Of a stretch of 18,276 nt of DNA, positions 9,301 through 17,925 are shown one piece after another. This DNA is from Nephromyces sp. MM_2019 (lineage: Eukaryota > Apicomplexa > Aconoidasida > Nephromycida), in contig JADHZB010000138.1 in assembly GCA_015657535.1 (NCBI GenBank), forward strand, positions 1-18,276, written 5' to 3'. The notes beneath the pieces are model-generated. The model made no database searches. It worked only from the letters and a program-made list of their open reading frames with translations, and was not told where the DNA came from. A program made the position numbers and the translations under genes. The first letter of the stretch is position 1. Each line of letters starts with the position of its first letter.

Positions 9301-11862
9301 CCTTCAGAGGCTAGACATGCCGGTAAATCACTGTTTCTGAAAATTTTATTTTCATTGCAGTTTGTCTTCATAAATAATTACAGGCAGTTTGATACGATAT
9401 AGTCTTTCCTTTGTATACCTGTAGCTGATCGACCAAATTTTGTGATGTTTAAAAGAGTTCAAAGTTTCGCTTTTGTCGTCTTCATTTTTGAAGCTGAATG
9501 TATGTTTTTGTTTAATTATTAAAAGTTGAGTAAGCTTTTTTCATAAATCTGCTTACTCTCCGGAGATAATTTTTAGGCGTATGCAGCTGCTTTTAGCTGT
9601 TTCTTCTCCCTAGACTATCGTTTTTGCACGTCATTTATATATGGAGGACTCGCTTGATACTGTTTTTTACGTTTTCTTCGCTGCTTCTTTTTTCTATAGT
9701 CAACTTTTTGTGGGCGAAGTTTTTCGCGTGTTTGAGTATTAAACTTTTATGCTATTATCTTGAAAATTTTTGGAAAGTGGCAGGTATTGGATAGAACTAG
9801 TTATATTTGCTTAGCCATATCTGTGTGCGTATCCGTGGAATTGCTATTTTTTCGGCAATCGCGTTGAATCCTGGTATTTTTTGTTTACTCTCGGAATTTC
9901 ATCATGGCTTGAAGGTTATGAGCTACTCTAACATTCCATATGCTGGCTCATTCAATGACGAAAGACTGTATGCCAGCCCAGCTCTCGTTAATAGGCCTTG
10001 CTCGTAAGAGGCTTACACGCTTCTTTTTCTGGAAATACTCGCTTTTCGAGTTGCTTTTTAACGTTCAAGATATGCAGCGCTTGACTAACGAGGCAGGAAG
10101 TGCATTAAGTTTTAAAAATAGTAGGTACTTGGAGCCTATGAGGCCGGGCTGCCTTCCGGTATCTACGAGACCTGGCCTTTTTGTTAGCATTTTATAGTTG
10201 AAATTTGCCCCTTCCTACTTTTATACCTTGAAAAAATCATCAAAAACTTGATTTAATCGCCTAAACTCATAAAACTCTGTGTTTTCTTCCTCTTCAGGAT
10301 ATTACTGGGGCTACAAAGTAATTCCTGTGAAACATTTTAAGGACATGTTCAATGCCTGCAGTTTTACAGAGGATGGGACTTATGATCTACTTATTGGAAC
10401 TTCTGAGAGGGGGGAATCCATTTGCCAGCCAGACTTTAAACTCCCTGTCTTCAGGTAAGCTGTAGATATACAATTCGTTTGGTTGCCCAGCATAGTTTTA
10501 TTGATGTCCGAGTTATGTCTCTGGCGGCAATCTAGTTATTTCTCTTGACCTTACCGCTTGTAACAATAAAAAAAAGGCCAACTTTGTGCCTTGTATCTGC
10601 CTGTGTGACACGCTGTATCTTTTATAGATTTTTGCAGCTATTCTAGGTGTATAAGTTATTTTTTGCAAGTCATCATCTTTGGTTTCAGTGTAGGTTTACA
10701 TAAGTTGTAGCTTTTTAGCCGTTCTTTCGTTATGCTCTTGCGGTAAGGCAGAGCTTTGCTACTTTATTTTAGGCCATATAGCACTCAAAGTATAAGGTAG
10801 CAAACCGGGATTAGATACCATAGCAGTCTAAACTATGAATACTCGGCGGTTTTATCATGCACACTGATAAAGCATGCTCTCCATTAGCTGTGGATCTCCG
10901 TTTATTTTTCAGTATTTTTTTTTGTACATTTGGGTAGGAGTGCAGATAATACTTGTTTTCTTCTGGATTTCCTAATTAAACGGCTTTTATGGAGACTTTC
11001 CAATGCGTTTGCAGCGCGTAAATATTGAGAAAAGGGAGAGAATAATTTTTCACGTTCAGAGAGCTGATTTGCGTGGATTGTAGCACCTTTAAGAATATTT
11101 TGAAATCTTTTATTCGAGCGAAGATTTTCAATGGACATATAGTTCGGCAACATTTTGATTCTTTAATGATGATTTTTTGCCTAATTTTAACTTGACAAAA
11201 TATATTATCAAGAATGCTAGGAATAACAGGGTAGCGTTGCCTTAAAATATGTCTTCAAACACGTAAAAGGAGAAGCTCTTTTCGCTATACCAAGCGAATC
11301 AGTTGGCTCAAAGTCTAACCTAAAAGCGTTGAAGGAAGTAAAATTTGCCGTGTTATAGGCTGCAGTGCGAGCTACGCTTATTTTTTCAATTAGAGGTTTT
11401 TGAATGAGAATATATTCGTCTGCCTGAAATTACTGCTTTTAATCGGAGCATTAGTTATGAAGGCAATTCTACATACGAACTCAATGCCTTCATGGAGGTT
11501 GCAGTGAATTTGGGCCTGTGGTTGTTAACGATGATGTGCTTTTTTTCTCCTACGTATCAATATCGCCGATGCTGCGATATTTCGAGATAGTATCTTACGC
11601 GATTATACTAAGGATTACCTTCTCTCGCTGTTCTCTCAGCCACGCCCTTATAGTCTTTGGAGGTGTCAAAGGATTGGAGGAGGTCCTAGCAGATGCACAA
11701 TCAGGAGCGCATAACATAAAAGATCCTGCAGAACTTTTTAATTGCTATCTAAACGTTTGCCCGTTTCAACGTTCCCGTACTATCCGTACAGAAGAGGCTC
11801 TTTTGGTGACCCTCTCTTCGTTGCACACTCATATACTTCACCAGAGGCTTGCTCAAGCTTAA
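3366..11862 (+). CDS. SPOUT1: SPOUT1/C9orf114 (CENP-32)-type SPOUT RNA methyltransferase, nine exons
   Basis: Exons, all with GT...AG borders: 3366-3551, 4025-4105, 5024-5114, 6619-6732, 7478-7553, 8559-8675, 9159-9322, 10298-10454, 11640-11862. Intron phases are 0, 0, 1, 1, 2, 2, 1, 2. The sum is 1209 nt, 402 residues plus TAA, close to the human protein (about 376). The ATG follows an in-frame TGA (3360-3362). Residues 1-62 are a basic, charged, low-conservation leader (KRKQSS, RQKRSKHQD). Residues 75-89 (TISVAIPASIVDNVQ) open the SPOUT fold, followed by TSELRAHLVGGIAR (90-103), VDEVIIYED (110-118), LQYLETPQYLRKHLFP (139-154), NPIDAPHHLR (166-175), REGVVVD (183-189, start of the OB-like insert), YYWGYKV (278-284), GTSERG (310-315), and the knot motifs HALIVFGG (330-337) and RSRTIRTEEA (372-381). 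The family comprises knotted SAM-dependent methyltransferases related to archaeal MTH1 and yeast Upa1/Upa2. Members are linked to rRNA uridine methylation, and in animals also to centrosomes and spindles. A role here is inferred from homology. No frameshift or stop was seen. Confidence 0.93.
5742..5834. repeat. CACCA/CACTCAGCACCAC simple repeat in intron 3
   Basis: Imperfect repeats of CACTCAGCACCAC and CACCCACCACT run for about 90 bp inside the third intron (5115-6618) of the methyltransferase gene. The stretch is C/A-rich and contrasts with the T-rich intron. It is open in two + frames only because of the repeat, and I do not consider it coding. Confidence 0.8.
7935..8050. repeat. 26-bp GT-rich minisatellite plus GT microsatellite in intron 5
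   Basis: The block CTTCTCCGTATG recurs at 7950, 7976 and 8002, a period of 26 bp, each followed by TGTGTGCTTGTG-like sequence. The array passes into a GTGTGTGTGC run up to about 8050. It lies in intron 5 (7554-8558) of the methyltransferase gene. The His/Thr-rich minus-strand open frames over it are a by-product of the repeat. Confidence 0.85.
9796..10197. other. GC-richer, partly open block inside intron 7, origin unknown
   Basis: This 400-bp block sits in intron 7 (9323-10297) of the methyltransferase gene but is visibly less AT-rich than the intron around it. It is open in overlapping + frames (9807-10007 and 9940-10197) and partly on the minus strand (an ATG-started frame of about 40 codons from 10191). 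The exons on either side join perfectly without it (GCC G|GA TAT) and no residues are missing from the protein, so it is not needed as an exon. It could be an inserted sequence, a nested gene or RNA, or an old organellar fragment. I recognise none of these. Confidence 0.4.
10775..10856 (+). rRNA. Mitochondrial-type small-subunit rRNA fragment (790-loop region), probable nuclear copy
   Basis: The segment around 10796-10820 reads GTAGCAAACCGGGATTAGAT then ACCATAGCAGTC, followed by TAAACTATGAATACTCGG. This follows the universal SSU rRNA order: AGCAAAC-GGATTAGATACC, then GTAGTC, then TAAACGATGAATGCT. The GCACTCAAAGTATAAGG just before it matches the GTGCGAAAGCGTGGGG position of bacterial 16S. It is shortened relative to bacterial rRNA and AT-rich, as in mitochondrial rRNA. 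It is in the same orientation as the host gene and lies inside its intron 8 (10455-11639). Most likely it is a mitochondrial fragment inserted in the nucleus, and the exact ends are uncertain. Mitochondrial rather than plastid or bacterial origin is inferred from the divergence. Confidence 0.7.
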
Positions 11863-12700
11863 TCTTGAGCGCTGTTTCTTAGGTTTGTCAAAGGCGTGCA
11901 AATCTCTTTGCGTAGGTTGTTAGGACACCTATGGTGCTAGCCAAATTTATGCCTACACCAAAGATATATGGTGCAATGCTAAGGGGAAAATATAGCTAGA
12001 ATTCAGATAATTGATCGTATCGTTGATTGTTGGAAACAGGAGAGCAAGCTTGGCCGCATCAATTTACTAGTTTTTGTGTTGAAGATAATCGCGTTTTTAA
12101 TTTTCTGAGGCAGTTATTCGTGCTCAGTTACTTGCATAGGTAGCTTATAATCAACCGCAGAAAGGTTTTTTACTTTACTGAAATAAGCCGGTTGCATTGC
12201 TTATCGCTTAAAAGATTGAAATAGTTTGGGAAGCTGTTGTAGAATTTTTTGAAACTGAGTACTCTTCTCATAAACTACTTCGCTCGTGTTGTCTTTATTA
12301 GTAGAAAGCTCTGGAAAGGACTTTAAAGATTAGTGTTGCACTCATGTTTTAGCTCCCGAGGGTAATGCTTACTGCAATGTTAAATCGAGTGTACTTGTTT
12401 TATTTGGCTTACAAGGCACTCGTATGCTGGCAGACAACGCAAGAAGTACTTATTAACTTGGAAAATATTTGAAATTCCATTGCATCAGTTGTAACTCTCA
12501 TGTTTAAAGTAAAGGTAAGAGTCTAGCTTTTAATTTTTCCACAAGTTTAGACTCTAGCTCTTTTGAAAGCTCTTCGTAATCGCAAAGCTAAGATCACTGT
12601 TCAAGCGGATTTTATCCTTTTTTTGTGCCAAGTGTATACGCTAATTGCAGTATATACGGTAAGAATCAGCGAATGATCCTTCAGGTTGGGCACTGTAACT
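11863..12700. other. 3' flank of the methyltransferase gene, no gene seen
   Basis: This region follows the methyltransferase stop codon. It contains no convincing open segment on either strand, no tRNA and no repeat. The first part is presumably 3' UTR, but I could not identify a poly(A) signal with confidence. Confidence 0.4.
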
Positions 12701-12704
12701 GCCG

Positions 12705-12925
12705 GTGATCATCCACCAAAAGATAGCGTTTAAGCGTTTCTTTACTAGCGCTGACAGCAGCTGCAGTGTGTCTGCATCTGCTCCGAACAGCAAATTTTAT
12801 GGAAGGTATAAGTGCTTGCAAAAAGCATTAATGAACTTGGCCTGCACTGAAGATACTCCATCACTTATTGCAGCTCCAAAAAGCCATTTTTCATCATGTA
12901 AGAGACCTCTAAACAAAGTACTTGT
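12705..12925. other. Less AT-rich island, coding strand undecided
   Basis: The + strand is open from 12705 (SADSSCSVSASAPNSKFYGR is followed by GTATAAG, a possible donor). The minus strand gives two protein-like pieces, LHDEKWLFGAAISDGVSSVQ (about 12915-12850) and ADTLQLLSALVKKRLNAIFW (about 12780-12715). Neither translation matches a family I recognise. It may contain 3' exons of the minus-strand gene to the right or an exon of an unseen + gene. Confidence 0.2.
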
Positions 12926-12927
12926 TA

Positions 12928-13079
12928 GTGTGTGCTGGATAGTGTGTGGGTGTGTGGAACATGCTGCTGTGTGTTGGATAGTTGTGAGTGTGTGGAACAT
13001 GCTGATGTGTGTTGGATGTCTGAGTACTTGGAACATGCTGGTGTGTGTTGGATAGTCTGTGAGTGCCTGGAACATGCTG
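12928..13079. repeat. 36-39 bp minisatellite, four copies, with degenerate extension
   Basis: Units of the form GTGTGTTGGATAGT...GTGTGGAACATGCTG end at 12966, 13004, 13040 and 13079, so the period is 36-39 bp. Two further related-looking units of about 37 bp (CTGTACTGAGCATGAT and CTGTGCTGAGCCTGAT) follow to about 13155. The Trp/Val-rich + frame and Thr/His-rich minus frame across it are repeat artefacts. Confidence 0.85.
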
Positions 13080-13389
13080 TTTTTTATTATAGTCTATAGC
13101 TGTACTGAGCATGATGTCATATTTGCTAGTGTATAACTGTGCTGAGCCTGATATGTTTTTAGGATGTGTACTGGCAAAAAAAACTAAAGTCAATGCTGTG
13201 TCTTTCATGGATTTTAAATGTTAGCCAAAATCTACCCAAGCCCAGCGTAGTATCGAGTTTCAATTCTGCAGCTAGCCTGCAGTCCAACATGCCCATTATT
13301 CCTCGCATCGTAGCGGTCAACGGCTCCCAAAATTTTGTCTGGATTTCTTTATGGTTCTAATAGTATGAGTAAATGGTTTGAAGTTACTT

Positions 13390-13445
13390 TCAAAGGCTTA
13401 AAGCATCATTCAGCGTATTTATTTCTTGGGGTGACTGTAACGAGA
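13390..13445 (-). CDS. Possible terminal exon of the minus-strand gene
   Basis: A strong pyrimidine-rich acceptor (TTTGTTTCTTCCAG) precedes 13445 on the minus strand. Entering in phase 1, the segment reads SLQSPQEINTLNDALSL and then TGA. It fits a short C-terminal exon, but I cannot show an upstream exon that leaves in the matching phase, and other frames are also open nearby. Confidence 0.2.
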
Positions 13446-13500
13446 CTGGAAGAAACAAATGTCACACTTTGTCTGGGACCATTGCCTCGCAGCTTATCAG

Positions 13501-13594
13501 TTAGCGATCGGATTGCCGGAAGCATGTCTTGACCGACTGAGCGCAATCTATGCGCGCAATACCCACGGGTACTTTCATGCGTTTTGGAAGATTA
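13501..13594 (-). CDS. Candidate minus-strand exon with thioredoxin-fold-like strand
   Basis: The minus strand reads NLPKRMKVPVGIARIDCAQS, followed by VKTCFRQ. The pattern hydrophobic-A-[KR]-[IV]-D-C-x6-7-C is what the central strand of PDI/thioredoxin domains looks like. It can be entered from the 13920-13826 exon in matching phase (CG|T), through a weak acceptor (GGCAATAAG). Against it: no good GT donor exists before the stop at 13503-13501, and the + strand is open through the same bases (13459-13698). The assignment is tentative. Confidence 0.25.
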
Positions 13595-13825
13595 CTTATT
13601 GCCGGCTACAGTTGCCCTCAAAACAGTATTTATACTACTCTCGATGCTTAATGAATAGTCAAAAAATAAATACATTGTATATGAGTTTGCTGCTAGCAAA
13701 GTAAGTCTCCCAGATGCATTGGCTGTAGGTAGCTAGATTAGCTTAAATGTACCCCGGTAATTTCATCGCTAAGAAATAAAGCTTCTGAAATCAGAGTAGC
13801 AGCGCGGAAATCAGCGGAGAATCAC

Positions 13826-13920
13826 CGTATAGCCAATGAGCTGACAATAGAATAACTGCTTCTTTCGAGTAATCTTGCAGCTTCCGAGAAAATTTCAAGG
13901 TAACGCGGGAAGGCGTAGCG
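13826..13920 (-). CDS. Probable internal exon of an unidentified minus-strand gene
   Basis: The acceptor TTTTTCTTGAGTTCTTAG precedes 13920 and the donor ATACG|GTGATT follows 13826. Between them one frame is open: RYAFPRYLEIFSEAARLLER, then SSYSIVSSLAI, leaving in phase 2. The + strand is full of stops here, which favours minus-strand coding. The P-x-Y-L-x-x-F-x-x-A-A-x-L-L helix resembles the helix after the CxxC site in PDI-type thioredoxin domains. No CxxC is seen, so family assignment is only a suggestion. Confidence 0.45.
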
Positions 13921-14450
13921 CTAAGAACTCAAGAAAAATTCTTGTAGCAGCGGCATATACACTACTACATCAAGAGCAAACGTTTGATGGATAAAGTGGT
14001 ACAGTTGCAATGTAAAAGACACTAGTCAAAGTAAAAACAACTTTTTGGCGTCTTAATAGCATATTGAAAGCATATATAACGGCGGCGTATACTACGCTGA
14101 GCGATTGGAGAGACTTTTTTTTATTTTTTTTGTTTACCTCATCGCTCATTAGAGTCCAACAGCAAAATGCGGGGAATAAAATGCGAAACTATCGCAAGCG
14201 AGCCAAAAATTAAGCTTATTACTTAAACTGCAGCAACCGAAAGCTAAGCTCCTAGATTATGCAAACGGTAGACTAAAGCTCAAAAAATAATTTTAGGCGT
14301 TCTTTGGCTTTCAACAAAAAATTGGTGTATGAAATTCAAAAGTAATTAGTATTAGATGAGCTTATTCTGATGTAAAAAAATTGCAGTATGGACCTGCATG
14401 CTGCAAAAAAAATTCCCATACATTTCCCTTCTCTGCGAAAATAAACGACT

Positions 14451-14690
14451 TCAAAGATTTATGAAATTACAGCTAAGCTTCTTGCCCTGTTCTATTGAGG
14501 CAGGTATTTTTCGAATAAACTCCAGGTGAACTTTGAAAGATACTAAGACCTCGGTTTCTACCACTACGAGACTCAGTTGATAACTATACAAAAAGGTGGT
14601 ATATGGGCGAGTATCGTATCCAAAGCCCAATACCACAGCAAAGGCATTGAAACAGCAATAGCAACCTAACAAGCAATTGCTCATCCGTTG
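14451..14690 (-). CDS. Candidate minus-strand exon(s), reading frame ambiguous
   Basis: A good acceptor (AAAATTTGTCACAG) lies just right of 14690. Entered in phase 0 the exon reads IIGPTDEQLLVRLLLLFQ, followed by a cysteine-rich hydrophobic stretch. It could leave at GTTAG|GTTGCT or TTTTT|GTATAG. A second frame is open across the whole interval (GYDTRPYTTFLYSYQLSL, later FIRKIPASIEQGKK) and could leave at AGCT|GTAATT. I cannot choose between the two, and neither resembles a known family. Confidence 0.3.
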   Translation of the reverse strand, partial: QRMSNCLLGCYCCFNAFAVVLGFGYDTRPYTTFLYSYQLSLVVVETEVLVSFKVHLEFIRKIPASIEQGKKLSCNFINL

Positions 14691-14699
14691 GTCCAATTA

Positions 14700-15832
14700 T
14701 CTGTGACAAATTTTGAATCATTAAGCACGCATAACCACGGATATAGCGAGCGATATAGGAGCTGCATGAAACTGCTACACCAAAAAAAAATCGAGTTGAA
14801 GAATCGTAAAAGTACCAAGCGTCTACAAAGGCTAATGAAGATTACACCTTTTTTTTCTTAAAGATATTATTGCATCAATGCTTTACATCTAGGAGCACAT
14901 CATGCATAACTTATAATTGCTTAAAATTTTTTTTCCCCAGAAAACAAGAGAATTTTAATAAAAAAGCATAAAGTGAACAGTAAACGCAGCAAAAATTCAG
15001 GAAAGGAGGAGGGAAAAACCAAAAAACTGATGGAAAAAAGAAATTAGTAACGCACACTTCCTCAGGGGTACCAAAAAGGCTCAGTTTAGCAACGAATTGT
15101 TTTCCTACGATAAAATACTATAAATAAAACCACCAAAAACCAGGTTGACGGGCAACAATGAGCAGAAAGTAAAATTAAATCACAAATAGGCAGCAAAATC
15201 TTCGGGTTTTTTCACAGGCAAAGCTGAGAAATGTGTATGGAAAGTACTAAGGACTCACGAACTTACCAAGAAAAAAGTGTGAAAAACTCTTTTGCCATCA
15301 AATAAAAAATTTATCTTATCCCTTCATTAGTATGTACAAACATTATAGCAAACCATGCGAGCTAGTCAAGTAGTAGGAGCTCACAAAAAAAACTTGAAGC
15401 TGCTTCATTTTTCTACTACCGATACAGTGTAATTTTACTTCCTATTGATGAAAAAACACTCTTATTCATCTTTCAGGCAGTTTACTCAAGCTAAGCAGTG
15501 AAAACCTTGCAAAAGCAAGGAGTAGTATCAAAGAGCATAATAGGTAGAAAAAACTAAAAAATATTTCATTTTGGAGTTCTACACCGTTAACTACAAAATA
15601 TATTTCTTTAAATATGAAAGGCTATATATATACTTCAAGATGATTGAAACTGCAGATTCATCACTTCTACTGGATTCTTTGTATGTACAGTGCATTACTT
15701 TTAAACTAGTAATTTCCTCTTGAAATTCTCGATTTTTTTGCATAAAAAATAAAACTTTTAATATCAAGTTTGAAACGAATCCAACAAGCAAAGAGCTTTC
15801 CACACATCAAACCTTCAACTAAGTGCGCTTAC
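14700..15832. other. A-rich stretch without a supportable exon
   Basis: It is strongly A-rich on + and looks like intron sequence of a minus-strand gene. A minus-strand frame at 15591-15803 contains KNREFQEEITSLK followed by GTAATG, a possible donor, but the rest of that frame is low-complexity and its acceptor is unclear. Nothing else is recognised. Confidence 0.35.
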
Positions 15833-15899
15833 CATCAGTACAGCATTGATAATTGTCAGGTTTGGAGAGGCCTCAAGCTTCCCGGTGAAAATATTGAGC
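15833..15899 (-). CDS. Probable short internal exon of the minus-strand gene
   Basis: The minus strand has the acceptor TTGTATATATAG before 15899 and a strong donor ATG|GTAAGC after 15833. One base completes a codon, then 22 codons read LNIFTGKLEASPNLTIINAV and LM, leaving in phase 0. The other two frames contain stops. The sequence looks like a soluble domain segment, but the family is not recognised. Confidence 0.4.
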
Positions 15900-16502
15900 C
15901 TATATATACAACATTGGTTTTAGACAAGATTAAACAGATGGTATGAAGTCTTGCTAAATATAATATTGAGGTACTGTCTCTCATGTTTGGCTCTATTCTT
16001 GATTTCAAGCACCAGAAAAAAAGTATGTATGACAAGCCTAGATTTGCATTCAAAAAAGTGAAAGCAGTTGCAAGTGCAGCACCAGCACCAAATCAAACAA
16101 GTACGTTATTCCAAAAAATCATCGCAATATAATAAGCATAAGAAATCTCTTCTACTCCTTAAGGAGGAAGAAATACGCCTCAGTCCAAGCAATCAAACAC
16201 ATGCCAGTTTTACAAAGCGATGCCGTAAAATTATTTAATTTAGCTTGTAAAAGGGATTTTTTTTGCTTATACCTACAAGAGGCTCAATAGCAAAAAGATA
16301 AAAGACTTAAAGTATAGGCTTTATCGCTGTCAAAGAAAAGATAATTAAATTCGCGACTAGAGAAGCAATTTTTCTATGAGAAGAAAGTTGCCTAGCAACA
16401 AAAATTGCAGTAGCAAAATCATTCGATAAAACTATAATATCAAGCCTGCGTTGTAACAATCTTACTGGTCAGAAATTTTGCGAAAAATTCGCAATGGAAG
16501 TT

Positions 16503-16572
16503 GTGTTTTTGTGTGTGTGTGCATTTGAGTGTATGTGTGTGCTAGTGTGTTTGCGTGTGAGTGTTTTTTGTG
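16503..16572. repeat. Imperfect TG microsatellite
   Basis: TGTGTG-rich stretch interrupted by CATTTGAG, CTAG and CGTGAG spacers, ending in a T-rich run. It lies in a probable intron of the minus-strand gene. No function is implied. Confidence 0.85.
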
Positions 16573-16732
16573 TTTTTTTTAAGCTTAAAATTAGAGCACC
16601 CCCACAAGTGTCATGGGCAATACGCGCAGCGGGTACAATTGCTTCTCAGTAATTTACTCCTGTTAGGCTAGGCATCAAGACTGTCTTTTTCCCAACTAAT
16701 AGTGCTTGAAAAAGGCTATATATGTGATACAC

Positions 16733-16785
16733 CCTTTATTTCATAGCTCAGGGACTGAAATTTCAGAGCTTTGGTACAGTGCTGG
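16733..16785 (-). CDS. Candidate short minus-strand exon
   Basis: It is preceded on the minus strand by a textbook acceptor (CCATGTGTTTTTTTTGTAG). Entered in phase 2 it reads QHCTKALKFQSLSYEIK and leaves at G|GTGTAT in phase 1. The entry phase matches the exit phase of the candidate exon at 16908-16868. The intervening 82-bp segment begins GTAAAA and is T-rich. Short exons of this size are easy to find by chance, hence the low confidence. Confidence 0.25.
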
Positions 16786-16867
16786 CTACAAAAAAAACAC
16801 ATGGGAAATCAGTGAAAAATGCAATCAATTTTTGGAAAAAATTTCAAAAATTGCTTCAAGTTTTTAC

Positions 16868-16908
16868 CTGGGAATCCTATGCTTAGGACAAGGAATCAGT
16901 AGGAAAAG
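16868..16908 (-). CDS. Candidate short minus-strand exon
   Basis: It has the acceptor TTTATTTTTTTTACAG before 16908 and donor CCCAG|GTAAAA after 16868. The only frame open through it reads LFLLIPCPKHRIP and leaves in phase 2. It can follow the exon at 17448-17375, which leaves in phase 0. The + strand frame across this area (16706-17014) is lysine-rich and looks like an antisense by-product. Confidence 0.25.
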
Positions 16909-17374
16909 CTGTAAAAAAAATAAAGTAAAAATACAAGCCATCAAAGAGAGAAGCTTGCAATTTCCCAAATTTACTTTGAAATTTTGCAGGTATATTTTCG
17001 CCTGTTGGCTCTAATAAAACCCAAATTTCAGTGTCTAAGCTTAGAAGCAGAAAACAGCAAATTCCCCAAACTCACCTGATAAGCTTATAATCACTCAAAA
17101 ATTCAAATTTTTTGCATGATTTTCCTTGCTAATTTCCTTCCAAATATTGCATTTAAACATCAATTTTAAGATTTTTTAGTGAAAATAATAAAAGATTTTT
17201 AACGTTAAAACCATCTTCAACTTCTACAAAAATTGGGAAAAAAGTTTAAAGCAACAGGCTAAGCCAATAGAAAAATCTCAAAATATCAAACTGCAAACTC
17301 TCGGACGCCTGTAGGAGCCAGAAAAATTATTTTCCTCAATTTTTTCAGATCTAAAAAAAAATCTTGCAAAAAAC

Positions 17375-17448
17375 CTTCATATCAAACCAAGTCGCCATGA
17401 AATGAAGAGAAGCTGCTTCTTTGATAGGCCAAACAAAAATCACCCTCA
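17375..17448 (-). CDS. Candidate minus-strand exon with FMATWFDMK segment
   Basis: The acceptor AATAAGTCTTAG precedes 17448 and the donor AAG|GTTTTT follows 17375. Entered in phase 1 it reads RVIFVWPIKEAASLHFMATW and then FDMK. The entry phase matches the exit of the exon at 17965-17926. The hydrophobic strand followed by F-M-A-T-W-F resembles the strand before the active site of thioredoxin folds (F-x-A-x-W-C), with the cysteine positions replaced. This is suggestive only, and no complete domain was assembled. Confidence 0.35.
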
Positions 17449-17925
17449 CTAAGACTTATTAAAGGGGAATTTGTTTCCTGTACTAACACGAACCCCGAAA
17501 AAAATTGCGTCTAAATCAAGGAGATAATGATATACCACGAGGGTCGTCCAGGATAAAAATATATATGGAATCAAAAGGGCATTTCTCTATTGCGCTAAAC
17601 ATCAAAGATAAATCATATTAGAAAGCCTGATATTTTCGTGTAAATTGCAAACTAACTGTGTTATTATACTAAAAACATTATTCAAAATTTCATCTTTAAT
17701 TTTCTGCTTACGAAAAACTATATCATCACACAAAATTTCCTCTATAAAAATACTAATATTTAAGGATTTACCCCTTTTTTTTGTAGGTCAATAATTTAAA
17801 CATCCAATTTAACACCAAATATATATATGAACTATTAGTTCTAGATAAGCTCCCTCATCTCTTTATGAAATGAGTGCAAAAAAATCCGCCGAGTAGAAGG
17901 CAACTCTCTGCTCAGACCAACTCAC
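17449..17925. other. AT-rich stretch, probable intron on the minus strand
   Basis: If the two flanking candidate exons are real, this 477-bp segment is the intron between them, starting GTGAGT and ending CTTAG on the minus strand. Apart from a GC-richer patch at 17886-17925 (minus strand GAGAGTTGCCTTC, then TACTCGGCGG), nothing is recognised in it. Confidence 0.3.

Noticed and set aside
11217..11240. GGAATAACAGGGTAGCG, similar to the LSU rRNA peptidyl-transferase motif and to a homing endonuclease site
   Set aside because: The similarity is about a dozen bases and the flanks do not continue the rRNA alignment, so it is probably chance, even though an SSU fragment lies in the same intron.
16706..17014. 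102-codon + strand open frame
   Set aside because: It is lysine/isoleucine-rich, A-biased and starts at a non-ATG codon. It runs antisense to good minus-strand splice signals, and I see no motif.
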